A DNA stretch of 64,000 nt from Paenibacillus methanolicus (GCF_008124765.1 NZ_VNHS01000004.1:434001-498000); one strand, 5' to 3'. Shown: positions 17,827 through 28,480, counted from the first letter of the stretch. The notes: generated by a model not told the origin, from the letters alone. Made by a program: numbers and translations.

Positions 17827-19035
17827 TTGTCGATTAAAGGACGGCATTTGTTTACTTCGGAATCGGTCACGGAGGGACATCCCGATAAGATTTGTGACCA
17901 AATCTCGGACGCGGTATTGGACGCGTTTCTCGAGCAAGATCCATATGCGCGCGTAGCGTGCGAAGTATCCGTAGCTACGGGTCTGGTACTCGTTATTGGC
18001 GAGATCAGCAGCAGCGCGGACTACGTGGACATCTCGGCGATTGCGCGCAAGACGATCAAAGAAATCGGCTACACGCGCGCCAAATACGGCTTTGACTCCA
18101 CGACTTGCGCCGTATTGACTTCCCTGAACGAGCAATCAGCGGACATCGCGCAAGGCGTTAACGCCGCGATCGAGACGCGCGACGGCAAAGACATCCGTCA
18201 AGAGAACGCGGATATCGGCGCTGGCGACCAAGGCTTGATGTTCGGTTTCGCAACGAACGAGACGCCAGAACTCATGCCGCTGCCAATCGCGTTGTCTCAC
18301 CGTATCGCACGTCGTCTGTCCGAAGTGCGCAAGAACGGCACGCTCGACTACCTCCGTCCGGACGGTAAGACGCAAGTCACGATCGAGTACGTAGACGGCA
18401 AGCCGGTACGCGTCGACACGATCGTCGTGTCCACGCAGCACGCGGAAGAAGTAACGCTCGAGCAAATCCAGAAGGAAATCATGGAGCACGTCATCAAGCC
18501 GGTCGTGCCTGCTGAGTGGCTGGACGAGCAAACCAAATACTTCATCAATCCGACAGGCCGTTTCGTTATCGGCGGTCCTCAAGGCGATGCGGGTCTTACG
18601 GGCCGCAAAATTATCGTCGATACGTATGGCGGCTATGCTCGCCATGGCGGCGGCGCATTCTCCGGCAAGGATCCGACGAAAGTCGACCGTTCCGCGGCAT
18701 ATGCGGCTCGTTACGTGGCGAAGAATATCGTAGCGGCAGGTCTGGCGGACAAATGCGAAATCCAATTGGCTTACGCGATTGGCGTAGCGACTCCGGTTTC
18801 CATTAACGTCGACACGTACGGCACCGGCAAAGTGAGCGAAGAAGTGTTGGTAGAAGTTATCCAGAAAAACTTCGATCTTCGCCCGGCGGGCATCATCAAA
18901 ATGCTCGACCTTCGCCGCCCGATCTACGGCAAAACAGCGGCCTACGGCCACTTCGGCCGCACGGACATCGACCTTCCTTGGGAACGCGTCGACAAAGCCG
19001 AGCAGCTGAAAGCGGACGCGCAAGTGAACGCTTAA
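17827..19035 (+). CDS. metK: S-adenosylmethionine synthetase
   Basis: MetK makes SAM from methionine and ATP in the cytosol. The 402-residue protein begins [21 protein letters not shown], contains [12 protein letters not shown] (ATP-binding loop) and [19 protein letters not shown] (phosphate loop), all canonical. TTG 17827 is chosen because AGGAGG lies nine bases upstream and the protein then starts [13 protein letters not shown], matching the family; the further upstream ATG would add a hydrophobic stretch. It is monocistronic, ending at a strong terminator. Several SAM-dependent methyltransferases lie in the flagellar island of the same window, but there is no direct link. Confidence 0.97.
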   Translation: MSIKGRHLFTSESVTEGHPDKICDQISDAVLDAFLEQDPYARVACEVSVATGLVLVIGEISSSADYVDISAIARKTIKEIGYTRAKYGFDSTTCAVLTSLNEQSADIAQGVNAAIETRDGKDIRQENADIGAGDQGLMFGFATNETPELMPLPIALSHRIARRLSEVRKNGTLDYLRPDGKTQVTIEYVDGKPVRVDTIVVSTQHAEEVTLEQIQKEIMEHVIKPVVPAEWLDEQTKYFINPTGRFVIGGPQGDAGLTGRKIIVDTYGGYARHGGGAFSGKDPTKVDRSAAYAARYVAKNIVAAGLADKCEIQLAYAIGVATPVSINVDTYGTGKVSEEVLVEVIQKNFDLRPAGIIKMLDLRRPIYGKTAAYGHFGRTDIDLPWERVDKAEQLKADAQVNA

Positions 19036-19054
19036 GCAATGGATTTAGAACAAT

Positions 19055-19086
19055 GAAACCGCACCTATTAGGGTGCGGTTTTTTTA
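19055..19086 (+). terminator. Intrinsic terminator after metK
   Basis: AAACCGCACC/GGGTGCGGTTT stem, five-base loop, T tract. Confidence 0.93.
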
Positions 19087-19158
19087 TGCGCTATGGCATA
19101 CTGGTTTGCTGTTATTTTGTGGCGCTATCTTCATTTTTCACGACGTATGGCCGACAAA

Positions 19159-19164
19159 TATAAT
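19159..19164 (+). promoter_or_regulatory. Possible -10 element for the Ig-like/SLH gene
   Basis: Perfect TATAAT 34 bases before TTG 19198. The matching -35 window has only a poor match (TTTCAC), so only the -10 is called. Confidence 0.4.
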
Positions 19165-19197
19165 ACAGATGTTAATAGATTGGGGAGTGAAAAGACG

Positions 19198-22100
19198 TTG
19201 ATACGCAAATGGATCGTGTATGTTCTGTTCGCAACGCTATTAATCCAAACCGGATTGGCCGGCCATAATTACGAGATTGCCTACGCAGATACCGTCGGCC
19301 CCCAAATCCTGGTGAAGACGCCGACGAATGCGGCTACGAATGTACCCGTAAATGCGAATTTGGTGCTGACGTTCGACCAAAGCGTCAAAAAAGGACCGGA
19401 CGCATCGAAGATCGGCATTTACGAGATGGACAGCACCGTGTTTACGGAGTACACGGTTTCGTCGAGCAAGATTACCATTAATCCATCCAATCCGACGATC
19501 GTCACGATTGCATTGCCGGATAACAAATCCTTCGAGTTAGGAAAGAGTTATTACGTCAATATCGCGGAGGGCGCATTCGTCAGCGTTTCGATGAACGCGA
19601 ACTATGCAGGGATCAATAATACGGCGGGCTGGAATTTCACGACGACATCGAACGCGGCAGATACGCAGGCGCCGCAATTGTCCGTGGCAACGCCGCTTGC
19701 GCCAATTCATAATGCGACGAATGTCGCGGTTAACACGCAGATTGCAATCCAGTTTAATGAACCCATCTATACCAATAGCGGATTCATCACGCTGCACAAT
19801 AGCGATAACAGCAGCGATACCCGTATGATTCCCGTTACGTCCTCGAGCGTGGGAGGAAGCGGCACGAATACCATTCGGATCTCGCTCCCGGCTAACTTAA
19901 GAACCAACAAGACCTATCAGATTGAAGTGCCGAATACCGCTTTTGTCGATGCGGTCGGTAATGCGTTTGCGGGGATCTCGCGCGGCAGCTGGTCGTTCGC
20001 GACAACGCCTCCTCCGCTCGGGACGCCTGTTCTTTCGCCTGCCGATGGCGCATTTGCGGTCAATATCCGGGCGGCCCTGACAATGACGTTTCCTAAGCGC
20101 CTGGCGCGCAATACGGGACAAATATCGCTGTACCGCATCGCGGACAACGGGTTACTTCAACATTTTGACGTATCCTCTTCGGGCGCGGTGCAAATGAGCA
20201 TTAATTCGTCGACCAACGAAACGACGGTTACGGTGCAGCCTTCCTCGCCGCTTGGCGCTAACATTGGCTATTACGTGTTAGTGGATGCCGGGGCGTTTAG
20301 AGACAGCTCCAATGCTTCGTCCCTCTATGAGGGAATGCTGGATGCGGGCGAGTGGAACTTTACGACCGGGTACGGCGATGATGTTACGGCGCCCGTTCTG
20401 ACCACGAAAGTGCCATCCAATACCGCAACGACAACCTCGTCTACCTTGGAACTTACGTTCGACGAACCTGTTTTCCAAGGCAATGGCAACATTGTTATTA
20501 AATCAGCGCCGAATGGCACGACGATCGCCTCCATACCGGTTACCGATGCCAAAGTAAGCGGGGGCGGCACGACGAAAATCACGGTTTCGCCTGGCGTGAC
20601 GTTGGTGGATGGCACCACCTATTATGTCCAAATCGGCTCTCAAGCTTTCCGGGACGCAAGCGGCAATAATTTCGCGGGCATGCTGAGCACCGATACGACG
20701 ACTTGGCGGTTTACCGTTAGCAATGATAAAGTCAAACCGACGATCGTGACGCTTTCGCCCGCGAATGGCGTCGCGACCGTTCCGACGACGGGGGGGTCGT
20801 TCAGCATCATGTTCAGCGAACCGATCCGTGTGCTGAATGCCAGCGGGATTAGTTTCAAACGAACTTCGACGACATCTTCGTCATCCGCTGTCATGGCTAT
20901 TGATCCTGATAATAACCGGAAGCTGAATATCACGCCGGATCCATTGTTGGCCAACACGAATTATTACGTGGAAATTGCGGCGAATGCGATCTCCGACTTG
21001 GCGGGCAATACGTTCGACGGCATCTTGAACACGTATCAATGGGCGTTCAAAACGTCTTCGGCGACAGGTGCGCCGACCGTTGCTTCGGTCGAGATGTCAG
21101 GCAGCAGCAGAATCGCCTTGACCTACAATCAAATGCTCGACAGTACTTCGTTGCCTTCGGCGGGTACGTTCTATGTCACGGTAAACGGTACGTATCGGGC
21201 TATAACCGCCGTCCAAATTACGGATGCGATCGTCTATTTGACCTTGCAAAGCCCGGTAGTGAACGGGCAAGAAATTCGTCTGTATTACACGGCCCCGGTT
21301 GATTTGAATGCCGCTGCGATCCGCAGCTTGTCCACATTGACCAAAGCGGCAAGCATATCGAATCAGCTCGTCACCAATACGCCGGACACGACGGTGCCGA
21401 GACCGATTAGCGGCACGGTAGCCGGCAACTTAATCACGATGACCTTCAGCGAAGAGCTGAGTACCGTATCTTCATCGGCATACACGCAGTTTTACGCCTA
21501 TGTGAACGGCAGTTACCGCACGTTCTCAAGCGTCGGTGGAACGGGATCGACGATGACGCTCTATCTGAGCGGCAGCGAAGTGTCGGTCGGCCAAACCGTC
21601 ACGCTTTCCTATTCGAAAGGAGCGTACCCGCTTACGGATGTTTCGGGTAACCCGGTTGCGAGTTTTTCGGCCTTCCAGATCTTGAACGGGGTAGATACGG
21701 CTATTCCGCAGCTGCAGACGCTAACGGTCTCCGGCAATAAATTATCGCTGACTTATAACGAAGCGTTAAGCACGACGTCCAAGCCGGCTACTGGCGCCTA
21801 TGCCGTCTTGGTGGACGGTACGGCGCGAACCGTTAGCACCGTGACGGTAAGCGGTTATCAAGTCGATCTAACGCTGTCTTCGGCGGTGGCAAGCGGACAA
21901 ACGATTCGCGTCAGCTACACGCGCCAGACGCCGTATTTAACGGACTTGGCCGGCAATCCGGCTGAATCCTTTAGCAACTTGGGCATATCCGGCGCCGGTT
22001 CGACCTTGACTGTAATTGGCGCTATTGCTAAAGGCAGTACGATCACGCTCAATTTCTCGGATAATTTGAATTCAGGTTTTATCCCGCTGATCTCGCAATT

Positions 22101-23589
22101 TTCCGTGAAATCCGGTAATTCCGTACGTTCGATCGCCAACGTTCAAGTGAACGGCAGCACGGTGGTGCTCACGCTGGTGACGCCGGTTTCGATCGGCGAC
22201 GCGATCAAAGTCAGCTATTCGACAAGCGGCGGAACGATGCTGCGGTCGTCCGGCGGCGTGAACGCGGAAAGCTTCACCGACTTGACGGCCGCGAATCAGA
22301 CGACATGGTCCGACGACCCGACCAGCGATTTCGAATCGGTAACCGGAGGCGGTATCGGATTGAAGAAGCAGGTTGCTTCCACGACGCCGACGACGACGCC
22401 GGGCGGGAAGAGCGTGAATCGGTATAGTCTTCCCGAGAGCAAAGTAAAGTCTGCGTTCGATACGATTACCGGAATCGGCGGGGAACCGCGTCTGTCCTTC
22501 ACGGTGCCATCGACCGAGGCGGGCGCCAGCGTGGCCTTCCCGTTGTCTCCGCTCAAGACGGCCAGAGATAAATTTCCAAAGGCTAAGGTTGTCGTGAACT
22601 ATAAGAACGCCAGCTACGAAATGCCGCTGGACCAGTTGACCATGGACGGCTCCGCGACATCTCTGTCGGGATCGCTGCTCGTGAACATCGACATGGGCTC
22701 GAACAGCTTGACCGATCCGCTGACGACGGCGATTAGCGCGGCGGGCTCCAAGTTGATCGGCGAGCCGGTGAACATGGAGACCTTCATCGTGAACAACAAC
22801 GGCGCAGCAACCAAAATCAGCAGTTTCGGCGGGTACGTCAAACGTTCGATTACGGTGGATCAAACGCTCGAGACGCGTCAGACGGCCGTGGTCTGGTACG
22901 ACCCGGAAGTCGGCAAGATCTCGTATGCGCCGACGCACGTGGAGACGGCCAATGGCAAATCGGTCGTCACCTTCCAGCGGAAGGGCAACAGCGCCTACGC
23001 AGTCATCAAAGGCAACGTCGTTTACAACGATTTGGGCGCGCACTGGGCACGCAACGATATTTTGCTCATGGCGAACAAATATATCATCGACGGCCGGACG
23101 CCGACGACGTTCGAACCGAAGAAAGCCATTACGCGCGCGGAATTCGCCACCTTTATTTCCAAAGGGTTGGGGCTCTCCGGCGACAAAACCGCGGCCGCGA
23201 AATTCCAGGATCTCAATTCCGGTCATGCGGCGATGGCCTACATCGGCGCCGCGGCCAAAGCGGGTATCATTCAAGGCATGACGGACGGCAGCTTCAAGCC
23301 GAACAGTCCGGTGACCCGCGAGCAAATGGCCTCCATGATGGTGCGGGCGGCCGAGTATGTCGGGAACAAGGTAGACTTGTCCCAAAATGCGGCCACCATG
23401 CTGAAACGATTCAAGGATAATGCCAAAATCGGCACGTGGGCGCAGGTCGACGTCGCCAAGGCGGTCCAAATGGGCGTCATCAATGGCATGTCGAACGGCA
23501 ATTTCGGCGCCAAGTCGAATGCGACGCGCGCGGAGGCTGCCGTGATGATCGAGCGTCTGCTCAATCTCAACGGGCTGATGGATACGTAA
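19198..23589 (+). CDS. Secreted multi-Ig (Big_5/SwmB-like) SLH surface protein
   Basis: A 1463-residue protein starting at TTG 19198 (GGGGAGTGA seven bases upstream) with a signal peptide ending near ADTVGP. About four N-terminal Big_5-like repeats follow; each opens with a phrase like P-x-x-x-A-T-x-V-x-x-N, contains a LTFDQ or FSEPI strand, and ends in A/G-W-x-F-x-T. Then come SwmB-like repeats (residues about 650-1020) with the LTYNEALS and VxVSYT patterns. The C-terminal 185 residues contain three SLH motifs (ITRAEFATFI, VTREQMASMM, ATRAEAAVMI), all intact, which indicates anchoring to the pyruvylated polymer. Likely a surface adhesin or lattice-associated protein; no enzyme domain is visible. 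Confidence 0.88.
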   Translation: MIRKWIVYVLFATLLIQTGLAGHNYEIAYADTVGPQILVKTPTNAATNVPVNANLVLTFDQSVKKGPDASKIGIYEMDSTVFTEYTVSSSKITINPSNPTIVTIALPDNKSFELGKSYYVNIAEGAFVSVSMNANYAGINNTAGWNFTTTSNAADTQAPQLSVATPLAPIHNATNVAVNTQIAIQFNEPIYTNSGFITLHNSDNSSDTRMIPVTSSSVGGSGTNTIRISLPANLRTNKTYQIEVPNTAFVDAVGNAFAGISRGSWSFATTPPPLGTPVLSPADGAFAVNIRAALTMTFPKRLARNTGQISLYRIADNGLLQHFDVSSSGAVQMSINSSTNETTVTVQPSSPLGANIGYYVLVDAGAFRDSSNASSLYEGMLDAGEWNFTTGYGDDVTAPVLTTKVPSNTATTTSSTLELTFDEPVFQGNGNIVIKSAPNGTTIASIPVTDAKVSGGGTTKITVSPGVTLVDGTTYYVQIGSQAFRDASGNNFAGMLSTDTTTWRFTVSNDKVKPTIVTLSPANGVATVPTTGGSFSIMFSEPIRVLNASGISFKRTSTTSSSSAVMAIDPDNNRKLNITPDPLLANTNYYVEIAANAISDLAGNTFDGILNTYQWAFKTSSATGAPTVASVEMSGSSRIALTYNQMLDSTSLPSAGTFYVTVNGTYRAITAVQITDAIVYLTLQSPVVNGQEIRLYYTAPVDLNAAAIRSLSTLTKAASISNQLVTNTPDTTVPRPISGTVAGNLITMTFSEELSTVSSSAYTQFYAYVNGSYRTFSSVGGTGSTMTLYLSGSEVSVGQTVTLSYSKGAYPLTDVSGNPVASFSAFQILNGVDTAIPQLQTLTVSGNKLSLTYNEALSTTSKPATGAYAVLVDGTARTVSTVTVSGYQVDLTLSSAVASGQTIRVSYTRQTPYLTDLAGNPAESFSNLGISGAGSTLTVIGAIAKGSTITLNFSDNLNSGFIPLISQFSVKSGNSVRSIANVQVNGSTVVLTLVTPVSIGDAIKVSYSTSGGTMLRSSGGVNAESFTDLTAANQTTWSDDPTSDFESVTGGGIGLKKQVASTTPTTTPGGKSVNRYSLPESKVKSAFDTITGIGGEPRLSFTVPSTEAGASVAFPLSPLKTARDKFPKAKVVVNYKNASYEMPLDQLTMDGSATSLSGSLLVNIDMGSNSLTDPLTTAISAAGSKLIGEPVNMETFIVNNNGAATKISSFGGYVKRSITVDQTLETRQTAVVWYDPEVGKISYAPTHVETANGKSVVTFQRKGNSAYAVIKGNVVYNDLGAHWARNDILLMANKYIIDGRTPTTFEPKKAITRAEFATFISKGLGLSGDKTAAAKFQDLNSGHAAMAYIGAAAKAGIIQGMTDGSFKPNSPVTREQMASMMVRAAEYVGNKVDLSQNAATMLKRFKDNAKIGTWAQVDVAKAVQMGVINGMSNGNFGAKSNATRAEAAVMIERLLNLNGLMDT

Positions 23590-23617
23590 ATCGACAAGTT
23601 CTTTTAAAGATCTACCA

Positions 23618-23655
23618 AAGCTATCTCTCCACTACGAGGAGAGATAGCTTTTTCT
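23618..23655 (+). terminator. Intrinsic terminator after the Ig-like/SLH gene
   Basis: A 13-bp perfect stem AAGCTATCTCTCC/GGAGAGATAGCTT with a seven-base loop and T tract. Confidence 0.93.
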
Positions 23656-23761
23656 TTTCATTCCTCTCCTCCTCGATAGGAGGTTTCTATCGACCGTAAC
23701 TTTTCCGCTAGTTTCGGAGTCTATAACAGGTAGATTTCGAGATGGGAGAGTTGCAACCAAC

Positions 23762-26461
23762 ATGACGAAGCTTACGAATCGACGGGGAACCGTTCGCATA
23801 CAACAGCCAAGCAAGAAACGGACAAGCGCGACGATCGTCGCGGTAGCCTTGGGAACCGCGCTGCTGCTGCAGCCGGTCGGGCTGCTGCTGCCGCCCGCCT
23901 ATAACGTGGCGGCCGCGGCGGCGACGGTACAGGCGCTCAAGATGCAGAGCGAAGAGATGATCACTTCGGGCGCGAAACTAATTCGCTATCAATGGACGCA
24001 GGGCGATGGCGAGGTTTCGAATGTCCATGTCATAGAAGTCGATTTGACGAATCCGTACGTGAAGCTCGACGTCATGAACGGCAAGACGGGCGCGATCACG
24101 GGCAAAAGCTCGGTCGGGAATATGGTGAAAACGACCGGCGCGGTAGCGGGGATCAACGCGGATTTCTTCGATACGTCCTCCGCGGCCAAGGGCAACCCGA
24201 TGGGAGCCCAAGTGAACGAAGGCAAGCTGGCGACGAGCACCTCGCAGCTGAACGGGATGTACGCGTTCGCGGTGACGGCGGACCGCAAGCCGATCGTGGA
24301 CCTCTTCACGTTCCAGGGGACGATCGTGGCGCAGGACGGCGCGACGTTCCCGCTGGCGGGTCTCAACAAAGGCGCCTATCGCACGGATCCCAATCAGGGG
24401 TACAGCCATTCGAACGCGGCGCATATCTATACGAGCGCTTGGACGGCGGCACGGCCAAGCGCGGCGGAATCGTCCGCTACGCCGACGGAAGTCCTCATTG
24501 TAGACAATGTGGTACAACAGATTGCGGTGAATAGCATGATCCCGGGCACGCCCCCGGCGAATGGGTTCATTTTGCGTACGCACGGCACGGCGGCTAAATT
24601 CGTCACGGACCATCTGCCGGTCGGTTCGACGGTCAATGCCAACTATTCGCTCGTCGCATCCTCGACGGGGCAGCCGGTCGACGCGGCATCGCTGCAGATG
24701 CTCGTCGGCGGCCATACGATCCTGGTCGATCAAGGCCGAACGACGGCGTTCTCCCGTGATATTACCGGCGTGAGCGGCTCGTCCGAAGTGTCGCGCACGG
24801 CGGTCGGCTATTCGCAGGATGGCGGCAAGGTGTACTTGATCACCGTGGAGGCCGCCGGCGAGAGCGAAGGCATGTCGCTGAAGGAACTGCAGACGATGAT
24901 GGTGCAGCTCGGCGTATGGAAAGGCATTAACCTCGACGGCGGCGGTTCGACGACGATGATCAGCCGTCCGCTGGGCGATACGGAGACAACGCCGGCGCAT
25001 GAGACGCAGAATGGCTCCCAGCGCGCGGTGGCAAGCGGTCTAGGCGTTTACACCATGGCGCCGGCCGGACAGCTTAGAGGATTGTCGGCGAGCGGCAGCA
25101 CCGTCCTGTTCGTCGGCCAGCAGGCGTCGTATTCGCTCAAAGGATACGATACCTTCTATAACCCGATCGACGCCGGTTCGGTCGCGGCGACGTGGACGGA
25201 CGCGCAAGGACTCGGCACGTTCAGCGGCAACGCGTACACGGCGAAGAAGGCGGGCAAGACGACGGTCAAGGCGATCTCCGGCAGCATTAGCGACAAGCTG
25301 GAGATCGAGATCATCGGCGGCGAACAAATCGCGGAGATGGAAATCGCGGCCGGCGCGCCGGTGCTGGAGGCGGGGAAATCGTTCGAGGTGCCGGTGAAAG
25401 CCGTGCTGGCGGACGGACGCAAGGTAACGATTCCGGCGGGCTCGGTGAAATGGGAGCTCAGCGGATTCGCGGGCAGCGTGAAGGATGGCGTGCTCACCGT
25501 GCAAAATGCGGCCGCCGGCAGCGCGGCAGGCTATGCGATCGCCCGGTACGACGGATTCTCGGCCATGCTCGTGCTGACCGCCGGTTCGAATAAAAAATTC
25601 GAAGATTTCGAAGCGGCGACGTACCCAATGACGTTCCAAGGCACGAATGCTGTGACGGGGAACGTATCGCTCGTAAGCGGATTGCCGGAACAAGCGTCGG
25701 CGAAGGCGCTTCAGCTGGATTACGATTTCTCGCAAGTCGCCTCGGGTACGAAGGCCGCCTATGCGGTGCTGAACGGCTCGGGACGCCAAGTGGAAGGCAA
25801 GCCGTCCAGCTTGACCGTCGACGTGTACGGGGACGGCAGCTTGAACTGGCTGCGCGCCGAATTCGTCGACGCGGCAGGCAAAGCGTATCCGGTTACGTTA
25901 GCGGACAAAATTTCGTTTGCCGGCTGGAAGCAGCTGAAGGCTGATTTACCGGCGGGCGTGACATATCCCGTCAAGCTGAAGCGTCTATATGTCGCTTCGC
26001 TGCAGGAGGACCAGGACGAGCGCGCGCTGACCGGCCAGGTGGTGTTCGATAACATCGGCTTCCAGTACCCGGCATCGGTTGAAACGAAGACAAGCCCGTC
26101 GATCCAGCTGACGCTGGGATCGAAGTCGGCCTCCATTGGCGGTACGGCGACGAAGTTGGACGTGGCGCCGATCGCGCTGGATGGCACGACCTACCTGCCT
26201 CTGCGTTTCGTCGCGGACGCGATGGGCGCGAAGATCAACTGGGACGGCACGCTCAAGCGCGTCACCGTGCTTCGCGGAGACCGCTTGCTGGAGATGTGGC
26301 TGGGCAAGTCCTCGTTCCTGCTGAACGGCAGCCGCTCGGAATCCGAGGTGGCGCCGATCTCGAGAGGCGGCCGTACGCTCGTGCCGATTCGGCTCGTTTC
26401 GGAGCAGCTTGGCCTGAAAGTGGGCTGGGATCCAAAAACAGGGGCGATCTCCGTCGAATAA
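23762..26461 (+). CDS. Exported phosphodiester glycosidase (NAGPA domain) with C-terminal stalk domain
   Basis: An 899-residue protein. A long charged N-region and hydrophobic helix (about residues 22-50) form a signal peptide or anchor. A NAGPA-type phosphodiester glycosidase domain spans about residues 60-440; its marks are GINADFFD and the conserved LDGGGSTTMI. Ig-like and carbohydrate-binding-like regions follow. The last 125 residues are a copper-amine-oxidase-N-like stalk domain (YLPLRFVADAMGAKINWD and TLVPIRLVSEQLGLKVGWD). NAGPA proteins cleave sugar-1-phosphate diesters, so wall teichoic acid or the secondary polymer are candidate substrates; the precise substrate is unknown. ATG 23762 has GGGAGAG about eleven bases upstream. 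Confidence 0.85.
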   Translation: MTKLTNRRGTVRIQQPSKKRTSATIVAVALGTALLLQPVGLLLPPAYNVAAAAATVQALKMQSEEMITSGAKLIRYQWTQGDGEVSNVHVIEVDLTNPYVKLDVMNGKTGAITGKSSVGNMVKTTGAVAGINADFFDTSSAAKGNPMGAQVNEGKLATSTSQLNGMYAFAVTADRKPIVDLFTFQGTIVAQDGATFPLAGLNKGAYRTDPNQGYSHSNAAHIYTSAWTAARPSAAESSATPTEVLIVDNVVQQIAVNSMIPGTPPANGFILRTHGTAAKFVTDHLPVGSTVNANYSLVASSTGQPVDAASLQMLVGGHTILVDQGRTTAFSRDITGVSGSSEVSRTAVGYSQDGGKVYLITVEAAGESEGMSLKELQTMMVQLGVWKGINLDGGGSTTMISRPLGDTETTPAHETQNGSQRAVASGLGVYTMAPAGQLRGLSASGSTVLFVGQQASYSLKGYDTFYNPIDAGSVAATWTDAQGLGTFSGNAYTAKKAGKTTVKAISGSISDKLEIEIIGGEQIAEMEIAAGAPVLEAGKSFEVPVKAVLADGRKVTIPAGSVKWELSGFAGSVKDGVLTVQNAAAGSAAGYAIARYDGFSAMLVLTAGSNKKFEDFEAATYPMTFQGTNAVTGNVSLVSGLPEQASAKALQLDYDFSQVASGTKAAYAVLNGSGRQVEGKPSSLTVDVYGDGSLNWLRAEFVDAAGKAYPVTLADKISFAGWKQLKADLPAGVTYPVKLKRLYVASLQEDQDERALTGQVVFDNIGFQYPASVETKTSPSIQLTLGSKSASIGGTATKLDVAPIALDGTTYLPLRFVADAMGAKINWDGTLKRVTVLRGDRLLEMWLGKSSFLLNGSRSESEVAPISRGGRTLVPIRLVSEQLGLKVGWDPKTGAISVE

Positions 26462-26534
26462 TTCGACGTTGACGGGTCATTCTGTGGTATGATAAGGGCA
26501 GAATGCGTGTCAAAGAAAGCGAGCCGATGCAGAC

Positions 26535-27695
26535 GTGGACTATCGCATTAACGATATCGACCGTGTGATCAAGAATGCGGTTAATGTGATGGAAGAAAGC
26601 AAATACCAAGTGTATGAAATATGCGAATCCGCGCGCAAGGAGCTGTTTTCGCTCAGCCAGGAGCTGACGGACATTCTGGCGGAGACGGCCGAGATTATCG
26701 ACAAGGTCGACAAGCTCGAGATTGATTACCGCCGCGCGCGCGTTCGGCTGACGGAGGTCAGCCGGGATTTCGTCCGTTATAAAGAAGAGGATATCAAGAG
26801 CGCCTACGAGAAGGCGACCCAGCTGCAGCTCGACCTGATGGTGTTCCGCGAGAAGGAAACGTATTTGCGGGCGCGTCGGGACGAGCTGCAGAAGCGGGTG
26901 CGCAACATTGAGCAGTCCATCGAGCGCGCGGAGACGATTGCGTCTCAAATTAATGTAGTGCTGGAATATTTATCCGGCGATCTGAACAACGTGACGCGTA
27001 TTTTGGAATCCGCCAAAAATCGACAACTCATTGGGATGAAAATCATACTCGCCCAGGAAGAAGAGCGCAAGCGGATCGCCCGCGAGATCCACGATGGTCC
27101 TGCACAATCGATGGCGCATCTAGTGCTTAGGACGGAAATTGCGGAAAGAATGCTGCACAAGCAGGAATTTCAAATTGTCCAGGAAGAATTAGTAGAATTG
27201 AAAAAACAAGTGCGCTCCGGTATCGAGGAGATTCGCAAAATTATTTTCAACCTGCGTCCTATGGCATTGGACGATCTTGGACTGGTGCCGACGCTGCGCA
27301 AGTACGTTCAGGATTTCGAGGAGAAGACCAAGATTCGGACAATCTTCGATACCATCGGCAAGGAGATCCGGCTGCCCTCCGCGATGGAGGCCGGCATTTA
27401 CCGGATGGTACAGGAAGCGTTCAGTAACGCCTACAAGCATGCCAACCCTTCTTTCGTTGCATTGGAGATCACCTACCAGGCGCAGATGGTGAAAATCGTC
27501 GTCCGCGACAATGGCGTCGGATTCCGTGTCGACCAAGTCGAAGCCCGGACCAAGGACAGCACGCATTTTGGCCTCATCGGCTTAAGGGAGCGGGTTGAAT
27601 TGGTCGAGGGGAGGCTGGAAATCGAATCGGCGATTAACGAAGGGACGAAGATTACGATCCATATCCCGATCAATGCGGAGGAAAGAAAGGAGTAA
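26535..27695 (+). CDS. degS: Sensor histidine kinase DegS
   Basis: Cytoplasmic kinase of the DegS-DegU system, which controls exoenzymes, competence and motility. There is no transmembrane segment. The N-terminal sensor region is a long coiled coil (about residues 1-175). The HisKA_3 dimerisation box is RIAREIHDGPAQSMAHLV with phosphoacceptor His near residue 187. The HATPase domain has QEAFSNAYKHA and DNGVGF, then FGLIGLRERV. The length of 386 residues matches B. subtilis DegS (385). The start is GTG 26535; I found no in-frame ATG upstream and only a weak ribosome site. degU follows three bases after the stop. Confidence 0.95.
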   Translation: MDYRINDIDRVIKNAVNVMEESKYQVYEICESARKELFSLSQELTDILAETAEIIDKVDKLEIDYRRARVRLTEVSRDFVRYKEEDIKSAYEKATQLQLDLMVFREKETYLRARRDELQKRVRNIEQSIERAETIASQINVVLEYLSGDLNNVTRILESAKNRQLIGMKIILAQEEERKRIAREIHDGPAQSMAHLVLRTEIAERMLHKQEFQIVQEELVELKKQVRSGIEEIRKIIFNLRPMALDDLGLVPTLRKYVQDFEEKTKIRTIFDTIGKEIRLPSAMEAGIYRMVQEAFSNAYKHANPSFVALEITYQAQMVKIVVRDNGVGFRVDQVEARTKDSTHFGLIGLRERVELVEGRLEIESAINEGTKITIHIPINAEERKE

Positions 27696-27698
27696 TAG

Positions 27699-28430
27699 AT
27701 GATGGAAGCTCAACCAACGAATGGCAAACGAAAAATCAAAATATTGATCGCAGACGACCATCAGTTGTTCCGCGAAGGCTTGAAGCGCATACTCAATATG
27801 GAGGACGACCTGGAGGTTATCGGAGAGTGTAACGACGGCATTCAAGTGCTGGAGTTTTGCAATCTGAACAAACCGGAGGTCGTGTTGATGGACATCAACA
27901 TGCCGATTGAGAACGGGGTTATCGCCACGGAGCGGCTCCGCGATATTTTTCCCGACGTCAAAGTTATTATTCTGTCCATCCATGACGACGAGAGTTACGT
28001 CTTCGAGACGCTGCGCAAAGGCGCATCCGGTTACTTGTTGAAGGACATGGAGGCGGAAGCCCTCGTGAACGCGATCCGTTCGGTCGTGAGCGGTCATGCG
28101 TATATTCATCCGAAAGTAACGGGCAAGCTGATCAACCAGCTTCGCCGTATGACATATCTGGACGAGATCGGCTCGGTGTCCGGCGCGGCCGCGACCCGCG
28201 AAGCCGGCGTGAAGTTCATCCCGAGCGAGAACAACCCGCTGACGCGCCGCGAAGCGGAAGTGCTTCGTTTGATGGCGGAAGGCAAGAGCAACAAGATGAT
28301 CGGCGAGTTTTTGTTCATTAGCGAGAAGACGGTCAAAAACCACGTGAGCAGCATTTTGCAAAAGATGGAAGTGGACGACCGCACGCAAGCCGTCATCAAT
28401 TCCATCAAATTCGGCTGGGTCGAATTATAA
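27699..28430 (+). CDS. degU: Response regulator DegU
   Basis: A NarL/LuxR-type response regulator, 243 residues. The receiver domain has the acidic pair in IADDHQLFREGL, phosphoacceptor Asp65 in VVLMDINMP, and the switch/Lys region LKDMEAEALV. The C-terminal LuxR HTH reads LTRREAEVLRLMAEGKSNK and SEKTVKNHVSSIL. AAGGAG lies six bases before ATG 27699 (nine before ATG 27702, equally possible). It is co-transcribed with degS and ends at a terminator. In B. subtilis DegU-P regulates the comF and flagellar genes that also lie downstream here. Confidence 0.96.
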   Translation: MMEAQPTNGKRKIKILIADDHQLFREGLKRILNMEDDLEVIGECNDGIQVLEFCNLNKPEVVLMDINMPIENGVIATERLRDIFPDVKVIILSIHDDESYVFETLRKGASGYLLKDMEAEALVNAIRSVVSGHAYIHPKVTGKLINQLRRMTYLDEIGSVSGAAATREAGVKFIPSENNPLTRREAEVLRLMAEGKSNKMIGEFLFISEKTVKNHVSSILQKMEVDDRTQAVINSIKFGWVEL

Positions 28431-28450
28431 TCGCATCGCATGTTCATTCG

Positions 28451-28480
28451 AGGCCTCCGCATGTCAGCGGGGGCCTTTTT
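28451..28480 (+). terminator. Intrinsic terminator after degU
   Basis: AGGCCTCCGC/GCGGGGGCCT stem (one G-T pair), six-base loop, TTTTT. Confidence 0.85.

Noticed and set aside
26469..26493. TTGACG/TATGAT promoter before degS
   Set aside because: The spacer is only 13 bases, too short for sigma-A.
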